The position numbers and the translations under genes were made by a program. Below the pieces are notes generated by a model, which was not told where the DNA came from, searched no databases, and saw only the letters and a program-made list of their open reading frames with translations. Of a stretch of 64,000 nt of DNA, positions 36,342 through 43,209 are shown one piece after another; position 1 is the first letter of the stretch, and every line of letters begins with the position of its first letter. Source of the stretch: CAKZKT01 sp034434235 (lineage in GTDB: Bacteria > Chloroflexota > Anaerolineae > CG2-30-64-16); assembly GCA_034434235.1 (NCBI GenBank), contig DAOTZV010000048.1:12945-76944 (forward strand), written 5' to 3'.

Positions 36342-37427
36342 CTAATACCTCCGCCCCTCATCCAGCATCGCCAGGTAGTTGTCGAGCGGGATGTAGTTGG
36401 CCACGCTGTTGCCGGTGCCCAGGCAATAGCCGCCCCCCGGCATGCAGGCGTCCAGCGTCTCCCGCACGCGACGGCGAACGGCCGCTTCGTCGGCCCGGCA
36501 GAGGAAGTCTACGTCAATGCCGCCGAGCAGGGCGATGCGGTTGCCGTACTTGCGCTTGGCCTCGATCACCGTTTCGATGGTGTCCTCGAACGAATGGCGG
36601 GCGTCGATCTTAACGTCTTCGATCAGGTCGGGCATGATGGCCGTGAGGTTGCCGCACGAGTGGAGCAGATAAGGCCGGCCGGCCCGATGCGCGTATTCGG
36701 CCATCCGCTTGTGTCCGGGGAGCACGTAGGCGCGCAGGTCTTTCGGGCTGATCAGCGTGCCGGTCTTGAAGCCCATGTCGTCGCTGCCCCAGATGATCTT
36801 CACCCGCTCGAACTCGAGGATGCGGCGGACGATCACGTCGTACATCTCGATCAGCTTGCGGCTGATGGCCTCCACCAGATCGCGCTGGTCGTACAGCGCG
36901 TAGCAAAGGGTCTCATAGCCCATGAGCCAGGTCAGATACTCGGCGAAGTGGGCAAAGCCGCCGGAGCCGATGACACACATGTCGTCGGGCAGGTTCTTTT
37001 CGTACCATTCCAGGTTGCGCGTGGTGACCTTGTGCGGATCGGGCCAGGGATAAGCTTCGAACTCGGCCCAGTTGGTGATGGGCCCGCGATGTTCCTCCAT
37101 GTAGGCCCGGCCGCCGGCGCGGCGGAGCCCGGCCGTATCTTCGATCTGCGTCCGACGCAACGGCATTTCCAGGCTATCTACGCCGCAGCGCACGTAGTCG
37201 TAGCCCAGGAAGCGCTGGATGGCCACCTGGCGTTTGAGGTCGAAGTAGGGGTCGGCCGGGTCGAGATCGGCGAGCAGGTCGTAGCGCCGGCAGATCGCCT
37301 CCTGGACCTCGGCGTCGAGAAACAGTTCGATGTAGTGGACGCGCTGCGGCGTGCCTTCGCGGCGGATGCAGCGGACAAGGGCCTCCCAATCGGGAGTGAC
37401 ATGGACGGCGAAGGGGCTCTTGGACAT
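36342..37427 (-). CDS. Uroporphyrinogen decarboxylase-family protein (MtaA-like fold), 1
   Basis: This is a 361-residue TIM-barrel protein of the UroD superfamily. The zinc-type motif HSCGN (near 230) and a distal Cys (in GGGYCLGTGN near 340) match the H-x-C...C site of cobamide-dependent methyltransferases such as MtaA. The N-terminal Arg-rich substrate loop of true haem-synthesis HemE is missing, so it is not a haem enzyme. Similar genes are common near sugar-catabolic genes in Chloroflexota, with unknown function. A good promoter lies at 37500-37472 and the gene stands alone. Confidence 0.82.
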   Translation of the reverse strand: MSKSPFAVHVTPDWEALVRCIRREGTPQRVHYIELFLDAEVQEAICRRYDLLADLDPADPYFDLKRQVAIQRFLGYDYVRCGVDSLEMPLRRTQIEDTAGLRRAGGRAYMEEHRGPITNWAEFEAYPWPDPHKVTTRNLEWYEKNLPDDMCVIGSGGFAHFAEYLTWLMGYETLCYALYDQRDLVEAISRKLIEMYDVIVRRILEFERVKIIWGSDDMGFKTGTLISPKDLRAYVLPGHKRMAEYAHRAGRPYLLHSCGNLTAIMPDLIEDVKIDARHSFEDTIETVIEAKRKYGNRIALLGGIDVDFLCRADEAAVRRRVRETLDACMPGGGYCLGTGNSVANYIPLDNYLAMLDEGRRY

Positions 37428-37471
37428 GGCTGGCTTCCTTCAAAAACGGGGTAAAATCGTTTCCGGTGTGA

Positions 37472-37500
37472 AGTATATCACGGGCCCAACGCCCTGGCAA
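37472..37500 (-). promoter_or_regulatory. Promoter of the UroD-family gene
   Basis: On the minus strand TTGCCA (37500-37495) and TATACT (37477-37472) are 17 bases apart, 45 bases before the start codon at 37427. Confidence 0.7.
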
Positions 37501-37502
37501 AG

Positions 37503-37770
37503 TGTTGCGGGCGATTGAAATCGCGGCTAAGGGGCGCTGGCGCCGCGGCACCCACCTGCGTGGGTGCACGTCGTCGGCGCCGCGGCCGCGTGTTGCGGGC
37601 GATTGAAATCGCGGCTAAAGGGCGCGCTGGCGCCGCGGCACCCACCTGCGTGGGTGCGCGTCGTCGGTGTCGCGGCCGCGTGTTGCGGGCGATTGAAATC
37701 GCGGCTAAGGGGCGCGCCGGCGCCGCGATGCCCACCTTCGTGGGCGTGCACCGTCGGCGCAGGCCGACGC
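37503..37770. repeat. Three tandem 88-90 base repeats with two hairpins each
   Basis: Units start at 37503, 37591 and 37681. Each contains GCGATTGAAATCGC (a 6-base stem), then GGCGC/GCGCC palindromes and then CACCCACCTGCGTGGGTG, a 7-base stem. The third unit diverges at its 3' end. After it, CGGTCGCCCAACCGCTT occurs twice (37798-37832), ending in the -35 of the next promoter. No coding signal is seen from 37428 to 38032 outside these. Confidence 0.9.
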
Positions 37771-37830
37771 CCAGCCGCAGGCTCCTTAGCTGCGACCTCG
37801 GTCGCCCAACCGCTTCGGTCGCCCAACCGC

Positions 37831-37858
37831 TTGACATCTCTCGCGAATCCCGTATAAT
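37831..37858 (+). promoter_or_regulatory. Promoter of the acyl-CoA synthetase gene
   Basis: Consensus TTGACA (37831-37836) and TATAAT (37853-37858) are 16 bases apart. The leader to the start codon at 38033 is about 170 bases long, with no recognised riboswitch. Confidence 0.85.
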
Positions 37859-38032
37859 CATCCCTGGTTGATTCATTTGCGCGCCTCATTTGTGCGCATT
37901 CCGTTCCCAGTCATGGTCCGGCGCATCTTCGGCGCCTCTCCAGCAGGTCAACGTTCGTGAAGCACCCGACGGCACGCGGCCATCGGGGTCGGCATATCCG
38001 GTCGTCTACATTTGCCCACGAAGGAGGACTGT

Positions 38033-39739
38033 ATGGAAAAGCCCTGGCTGGCACACTACGATCAAGGCGTCCCCGCATCTATCGTCTACCCCCGTATTCC
38101 GCTCTTCCAGATGCTTGCCGATTCCGCGCGCAAGCATCCCGACCGGCCGGCCCTCAAACTGGTCATGCGCTATCTGGGGCCGTTCGCCCTGGGTGGCGAG
38201 CTCACCTATGCCCAGTTGTTCGATCAGGTGAACCGCTGCGCGGCGGCATTGCATGCCCTGGGCGTCCGCAAGGGCGATCGCGTGGCGCTGATGGTGCCGA
38301 ACCTGCCCCAGTTCGTCATCAGCTTCTATGCCGCGGCCCGGCTGGGCGCCATCATCGTCAACACCAACCCCACCTATACCGGCCGCGAGATGGCGCAACA
38401 GTTCGCCGACGCCGGTGCCGAGACGGTCATCCTGCTCAGCCCTTATGTGCAGAAGCTGAAGGAGGTGCAGGCGCAGACGGCGATCCGGCGCGTCATCTAC
38501 ACCGATGTGACCGATTACGCGACGCCGCTGACGCGAGTGCTGGCGCAGCGCACGCTGAGGGCGCACGGCTTGATGGCCGATGTGTCCGCGGCCGAGGGGA
38601 TCTATCGCTTCCGGCCGTTGCTCGACGCGCATCCCGAAGCGCCGCCCGACGTGGCCATTGACCCCGATGAGACGGCCCTCTTCCAGTATACCGGCGGCAC
38701 CACCGGCGTGCCCAAGGCGGCTATGCTTTCCCATTACAACCTGGTCGTCAACACGATCCAGGTGGCCCGCTGGCTGCGCGATCTGGAAGAGGGCAAGGAG
38801 CGGGTGATCGGCGCCATCCCCTTCTTCCACGTCTACGGCATGACGGTGGCGATGGGCCTGGCGATCTACTCGGCCGCGCAACTGATCATCATCCCCAACC
38901 CGAGGCCGATAGATGGCGTAATGAAGGCGATCCACAAGGAGCGCGCCACCCTGTTCCCGGGCGTCCCCGCGATGTACATCGGGATCATCAACCACCGCGA
39001 CGTGGGCAAGTACAACCTGCGCTCGGTCAAGGCGTGCATCAGCGGATCGGCGCCGTTGCCGATGGAAGTACAGCTCAAGTTCGGCGAGATCACGGGCGGC
39101 CGGCTGGTCGAGGGCTATGGCCTCACCGAGGCCGCGCCGGTGACCCATTGCAACCCGATCTACGGCGTCCGCAAGGCCGGCTCCATCGGCATCCCCTTCC
39201 CCGATGTCGAGGCGAAGGTGATGGATTACGAAAAGCTCGTCGAGAAGCCGGTGGGCGAAGAAGGCGAGCTGTGGGTCAAAGGGCCGCAGGTGATGAAGGG
39301 CTACTGGCGGCGGCCCGACGAAACCGCCAAGGCCATCACGCCGGACGGCTGGCTGCGCACCGGCGACATCGCCCGCGTGGACGAAGATGGCTATTTCTAC
39401 ATCGTAGATCGCCTGAAGGACATGATCAACGTCGGCGGCCTGAAGGTGATCCCGCGCGAGGTGGAAGAGGTGCTGTTCCAACATCCCAAGGTGCAGGAGG
39501 CGGTGGCGGTCGGCGTGCCCGATCCCGTGCGCGGAGAGACGGTGAAGGCCTACGTGGTGCTCAAGCCCGGCGAAGCGGCCACGGTCGAGGAGATCACCAG
39601 TTGGTGTTTCGAGCGGCTGGCGCCGTTCAAGGTCCCTCGCCAGATCGAATTTCGCTCGGAGCTACCGAAGACGATGGTGGGCAAGGTGTTGCGTCGGGTG
39701 CTGGTGGAAGAGGAAAAGAGGAAGCAGGCCGGGGCATGA
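38033..39739 (+). CDS. Long-chain fatty-acid--CoA ligase
   Basis: This 568-residue AMP-forming enzyme activates fatty acids to acyl-CoA. The ATP-binding P-loop YTGGTTGVPKAAMLSHYN is near residues 220-237, GYGLTEAAPV near 362, the hinge and signature RTGDIARVDEDGYFYIVDRLKD near 441, and the catalytic Lys in PKTMVGKVLRR near the end. Length and motifs fit FadD-type enzymes. The ATG at 38033 has AAGGAGG seven bases upstream; a more distant upstream start lacks one. A palindrome at 39760 follows. Fatty acid degradation genes are not in the window. Confidence 0.92.
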   Translation: MEKPWLAHYDQGVPASIVYPRIPLFQMLADSARKHPDRPALKLVMRYLGPFALGGELTYAQLFDQVNRCAAALHALGVRKGDRVALMVPNLPQFVISFYAAARLGAIIVNTNPTYTGREMAQQFADAGAETVILLSPYVQKLKEVQAQTAIRRVIYTDVTDYATPLTRVLAQRTLRAHGLMADVSAAEGIYRFRPLLDAHPEAPPDVAIDPDETALFQYTGGTTGVPKAAMLSHYNLVVNTIQVARWLRDLEEGKERVIGAIPFFHVYGMTVAMGLAIYSAAQLIIIPNPRPIDGVMKAIHKERATLFPGVPAMYIGIINHRDVGKYNLRSVKACISGSAPLPMEVQLKFGEITGGRLVEGYGLTEAAPVTHCNPIYGVRKAGSIGIPFPDVEAKVMDYEKLVEKPVGEEGELWVKGPQVMKGYWRRPDETAKAITPDGWLRTGDIARVDEDGYFYIVDRLKDMINVGGLKVIPREVEEVLFQHPKVQEAVAVGVPDPVRGETVKAYVVLKPGEAATVEEITSWCFERLAPFKVPRQIEFRSELPKTMVGKVLRRVLVEEEKRKQAGA

Positions 39740-39759
39740 CGTCCGTTTTGAAGTTGTAG

Positions 39760-39834
39760 CTGTAGCACAAGCCTCCGGCTTGTGCTACAGCGCGGAGGCG
39801 CAAGCCAGAGGCTTCGCAAGCCAGAGGCTTGCGT
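39760..39834. repeat. Two adjacent hairpin repeats (CACAAGCC and AAGCCAGAGGCTT)
   Basis: CTGTAGCACAAGCC (39760-39773) pairs perfectly with 39777-39790 over a TCC loop. Then CGCAAGCCAGAGGCTT and its near copy form a second palindrome to 39834. They follow the ligase gene and may end its transcript. Confidence 0.85.
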
Positions 39835-39859
39835 TACAATTTATAATGCGGGGGCGCGC

Positions 39860-39888
39860 TTGCTTCATTTCCCATCTTCTGCTATTCT
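39860..39888 (+). promoter_or_regulatory. Possible promoter of the lipid kinase gene
   Basis: TTGCTT (39860-39865) and TATTCT (39883-39888) are 17 bases apart; the match to consensus is moderate. If used, translation must start downstream, in agreement with the 39921 start. Confidence 0.4.
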
Positions 39889-39920
39889 TATATCTTAATT
39901 CCAGGCACACGAGCAACAAG

Positions 39921-40910
39921 TTGGCAGATACTACCCTTCCCACTTACAAAGTTATCGTCAATCCGTTGTCGGGCCGGGGCAACGGCGCGCGGGCCAGGGA
40001 ACCGGTGCGCCGCGTGCTCGACGCGGCCGGAGTGCGCTACGACATAGTCGAAACGCGCGGGCCCGGCCACGCCACCGAGCTGGCGCGCGAAGCCGTGTTG
40101 GCCGGCTGGGATGTCGTCGTGTCGGTCGGCGGCGACGGCACGGCGCACGAGGCGCTCCAGGGGCTGGTCCAGGCGGCCCAGATCACCGGCGCATGGCAGG
40201 CTGGCCAGGCGGTCGGCACGTTGGGCCTGGTGCCCATCGGCACCGGCAACGATTACGCCTGGCGGCTCGATCTGCCGGAGAGAGATCCCGAAGCCGCCTG
40301 TCGCATCCTGTTGGAGGATCGCCGCACGCAGGTCGACCTGGGCGTGGTGACCGACGAGGCCGGTCGCAGCGAGTTCTTCCTCAATCATCTGGGCGCCGGC
40401 TTCGAGGCCGCCACCCTGATCGAGAGCCTGAAGCTGCGCCGGCTGCGCGGCTTTCTGCTCTACCTGTCGGCCGTGTTGCGCGTCATTCCGCGCTATAGCC
40501 GCGGCTGGGAGATGGCCATCTCGCAGAACGGCACGGCGCCGCAAGCGCGGCCGTTGATCCTGGCTTCCGTAGCCAACGGCGGCCGCACCGGCGGCGGCTT
40601 CAAGATGGCGCCCCATGCCCGGCTCGACGACGGCGAACTGGACCTGGTATGCGGCCACACGCCCAACCCGATCGTTACCCTGTGGCTGTTGCCGCATGTG
40701 ATCCGGGGCACCCATCTGTCCAAGAAACGCTATGTCAGCGCGTCGCGGGCGGCCGAGATGGTGATCGAGGCGCCCGGCGGCGTGCCGGTGCACCTGGACG
40801 GCGAGGTGTTCCGCACCGACGCCCGCCGATTGGAGATTCGCACGTTGCCCGGCCGCCTGCGCGTCGTCACGGGGGCGGCCGCCGCCGTGAAACCGGGCGC
40901 TTCTGCGTAA
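39921..40910 (+). CDS. Diacylglycerol/lipid kinase family protein
   Basis: This is a 329-residue lipid kinase of the YegS/DgkB type. It has KVIVNPLSGRGNGAR at the N terminus, the nucleotide loop SVGGDGTAHEALQGL near 67, VPIGTGNDYAWRLDLP near 103, and a C-terminal beta-rich domain with DDGELDLV. It would phosphorylate diacylglycerol or a related lipid at the membrane. The start is uncertain: TTG at 39921 leaves the family-typical N terminus, while an upstream ATG at 39846 would add 25 unrelated residues. It stands alone before a 49-base repeat array. Confidence 0.86.
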   Translation: MADTTLPTYKVIVNPLSGRGNGARAREPVRRVLDAAGVRYDIVETRGPGHATELAREAVLAGWDVVVSVGGDGTAHEALQGLVQAAQITGAWQAGQAVGTLGLVPIGTGNDYAWRLDLPERDPEAACRILLEDRRTQVDLGVVTDEAGRSEFFLNHLGAGFEAATLIESLKLRRLRGFLLYLSAVLRVIPRYSRGWEMAISQNGTAPQARPLILASVANGGRTGGGFKMAPHARLDDGELDLVCGHTPNPIVTLWLLPHVIRGTHLSKKRYVSASRAAEMVIEAPGGVPVHLDGEVFRTDARRLEIRTLPGRLRVVTGAAAAVKPGASA

Positions 40911-40937
40911 TTGTTCATGCCGCACGCGGCGCATGAT

Positions 40938-41084
40938 AATAGGGCCGCGGATCAACGCGGGTGGATGCGGATTCTGGTCTTTTGAGAATAGGGCCGCGGA
41001 TCAACACGGGTGGACGCGGATTCTGGTCTTTTGAGAATAGAGCCGCGGATCAACACGGGTGGACGCGGATTCTGTGGTTTTTAT
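40938..41084. repeat. Three tandem 49-base repeats
   Basis: Units begin at 40938, 40987 and 41036 with AATAGRGCCGCGGATCAAC and differ at few positions; the third diverges in its last ten bases. Each holds two CGCGGAT copies, and an inverted ATCCGCGTTCATGC follows at 41093. No gene lies in 40911-41142. Confidence 0.92.
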
Positions 41085-41142
41085 CGGTGTTTATCCGCGT
41101 TCATGCGTGGCCTGTTCTCGGCACGATATGAGGAGATCGAAC

Positions 41143-41883
41143 GTGCATTTTCCGATCACCGGCACCCTCATCAACACCGTCACCGTCATCGTGGGTGCAA
41201 GCACGGGCGTTTTCCTGGGCAACCGCCTCCCCGAAAAGATGCGCCAGACGGTGCTCAGCGGCCTGGGCCTGATGACCCTGGTCCTGGGCATGACGATGGC
41301 GATCCAGACCAGGAACGCGCTGATCCCGCTTTTCAGCGTGCTCATCGGCGGGATCATCGGGGAGGCGCTGCACATCGAAGATGGGTTGGAGCGGTTGGGC
41401 CGCTGGTTTGAGGCCCGGTTCGGCCAACGTCAGGCCGCGCCGGCCGGCCGTGCGCCCATCACGCAAGGTTTCATTACCGCCAGCCTGGTATTTTGCGTCG
41501 GCCCTATGACGATCCTGGGCTCGATCCAGGACGGCTTGATGGGCGATTTCACGTTGCTGACGATCAAGGCGACCCTGGACGCCTTTGCCGGCATGGCCCT
41601 GGCCGCCTCCCTCGGCGCGGGGGTGATCCTTTCCGCGCTGACGGTGTTCGGCTTCCAGGCCGCGCTGAGCCTGCTGGCGCTGCTCTTCGGCGCGGCGCTG
41701 GGCGGCGTGACGCGCGAAACCTTGTGGGTGGTGGAGATGACCGCCACCGGCGGCGTGGTGATCTTGAGCATTGGCTTCCTGCTCCTGGACATCAAGCGTA
41801 TCCGCGCGGCCAACCTGTTGCCCGCGATCTTTGTGGCCCCGGCGCTCGTGCTCGTGCTGGGCCGTTTGGGGATCACGCTCTGA
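41143..41883 (+). CDS. DUF554 family membrane protein
   Basis: This is a 246-residue integral membrane protein with about seven spans. The N terminus GTLINTVTVIVGASTGVFLG and the later FCVGPMTILGSIQDGL (near 120) are hallmarks of DUF554 (YdfK-like), whose function is unknown. The GTG at 41143 is chosen because GGAG stands seven bases upstream and the family begins here. Its stop overlaps the next gene's start. Confidence 0.88.
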   Translation: MHFPITGTLINTVTVIVGASTGVFLGNRLPEKMRQTVLSGLGLMTLVLGMTMAIQTRNALIPLFSVLIGGIIGEALHIEDGLERLGRWFEARFGQRQAAPAGRAPITQGFITASLVFCVGPMTILGSIQDGLMGDFTLLTIKATLDAFAGMALAASLGAGVILSALTVFGFQAALSLLALLFGAALGGVTRETLWVVEMTATGGVVILSIGFLLLDIKRIRAANLLPAIFVAPALVLVLGRLGITL

Positions 41884-42425
41884 TGGACGATCCGCTGCTC
41901 GTCGTGTTCGCCGGCCTTCCGGGCACGGGCAAGAGTACCCTGGCCCGGGCACTGGCGCGCGAGCTGCGCGCGGTGTATCTGGACAAGGATACGATCAAAA
42001 ATTGCGTCGTGCGGCTGGGGGCCGAGATGAAGCTGGATCAGGCCGAGCGCCTGGCCGGCGCGCTCTCGTACGAGTTGTTGGTCGAGCTGGCGCGCGACAA
42101 CCTGACCCTGGGCCTGCCGGTGGTGATAGATAGCCCCGCCGCCTACCAGCTCTTTCGCGACCGGGTCAAGGCCGTCGCCCGTGCGCTCAAGGCCGACCTG
42201 AAGTTGATCGAATGCATCTGTACCGACGAGCGCATGTTGCGCGAGCGCGTGGAAGGCCGGGCGCGCGACCTGCCGGCGCACCAGGCGACCGATTGGGAGA
42301 CATTCCAGCGCGACCGAAGCCGTTTCGAGCGCATCAGCGACCCGCGGCTGATCGTGGACACGGCTGAACCGGAGGCCATTAACCTGCGCAAGATCCGCGC
42401 CTACCTGGGAAGAGCCGCACAATAG
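41883..42425 (+). CDS. AAA P-loop kinase-like protein
   Basis: This is a 180-residue ATP-binding protein of the gluconate-kinase/zeta-toxin-like group. Walker A is GLPGTGKSTLAR (11-22), then YLDKDTIKN and a lid with RMLRERVEGRARD. Relatives phosphorylate small molecules or nucleosides; the substrate is unknown. The ATG overlaps the DUF554 stop by one base (TGATG), indicating coupled translation. A HAD hydrolase follows after ten bases, so kinase and phosphatase may form a pair. Confidence 0.82.
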   Translation: MDDPLLVVFAGLPGTGKSTLARALARELRAVYLDKDTIKNCVVRLGAEMKLDQAERLAGALSYELLVELARDNLTLGLPVVIDSPAAYQLFRDRVKAVARALKADLKLIECICTDERMLRERVEGRARDLPAHQATDWETFQRDRSRFERISDPRLIVDTAEPEAINLRKIRAYLGRAAQ

Positions 42426-42435
42426 AAGGAGTTCG

Positions 42436-43209
42436 ATGCCAGCAATTCAAGTAGTCCTGTTCGACCTGGGCGGTACCTTGTTGCACTACGATCAGCCGCC
42501 CGAGAATGCGATGGATGTGCTGAACGCCAAAGGGATGCGCGCGTTTCTGGCCGCGGCGGCCAGGGCCGGCGCGCGGGTGCCCGATCCCGAGCTGGCCGTG
42601 CGCGCGGTCGGCCGCATGGCCGCCGCGATGGAAGCCAAGGCCCGGCGTACCCACTACGCCAACACGGCCGAAGAGATCATCCGCGACGGGCTGGAGGCGG
42701 TCAACGTTCGCCTGACGGCCAAAGCATGGGACGCCGGCCTGGCGGCCTATTACGAGGTGATCTCCTCGGTCGTCAAGCCGGTCGACGGCGATCCGCGCGG
42801 GGTGCTCGCCAGGTTGTTCGAACAGGGCCGCGGCCTGGGGTTGGTCTCCAACACCTTCTGGCCGCCGGCCCTGCACGACGCCGACCTGGCCCGCTTCGGC
42901 CTGTTGGAGTACCTGCCGGTGCGCGTCTACTCCAGCACGTTCGGCATGGTCAAGCCCCACCCCACGATCTATCGCCACGCGCTCGACCGGCTCGACGTTG
43001 CCCCGGCCGAAGCGGTCTTCGTCGGCGACCGGCTCGACGTGGACATCGCCGGGCCGCAGAAGATCGGCATGCGGGCGGTCTTGCTCGCGTCGCCGTTTCG
43101 CGCCGAGGAAGACGATCAGATTGTTCCGGACGCAAGAATCAACCTCATTGACGATCTGCCCGCCTTGCTCGAAGAATGGGATCGGGTATTGGAGGCCCCG
43201 CGCTTTTGA
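42436..43209 (+). CDS. HAD-superfamily hydrolase
   Basis: This is a 257-residue HAD with a helical cap (about 20-100). Motif I reads LFDLGGTLL, so the nucleophile Asp is present but the second Asp, the usual general acid, is Gly, as in a recognised subset. Motif II is the Ser in LGLVSNTFW, motif III the Lys in MVKPHPTIY, and motif IV is VGDRLDVDI. It is probably a phosphatase for a small metabolite, or a dehalogenase-like enzyme. An AGAAGGAG site precedes the ATG. The stop overlaps the next start. Confidence 0.87.
   Translation: MPAIQVVLFDLGGTLLHYDQPPENAMDVLNAKGMRAFLAAAARAGARVPDPELAVRAVGRMAAAMEAKARRTHYANTAEEIIRDGLEAVNVRLTAKAWDAGLAAYYEVISSVVKPVDGDPRGVLARLFEQGRGLGLVSNTFWPPALHDADLARFGLLEYLPVRVYSSTFGMVKPHPTIYRHALDRLDVAPAEAVFVGDRLDVDIAGPQKIGMRAVLLASPFRAEEDDQIVPDARINLIDDLPALLEEWDRVLEAPRF

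Noticed and set aside
36342..37427. Haem-synthesis uroporphyrinogen decarboxylase (hemE)
   Set aside because: The conserved N-terminal Arg-rich substrate motif of HemE is absent and an H-x-C...C site is present, so only the superfamily name is used.
37503..37770. CRISPR-like array: short motif containing GATTGAAATC repeated three times
   Set aside because: The sequence between the motifs is itself repeated, the period is 88-90 bases, and no cas gene is near. It is a tandem repeat, not repeat-spacer DNA.
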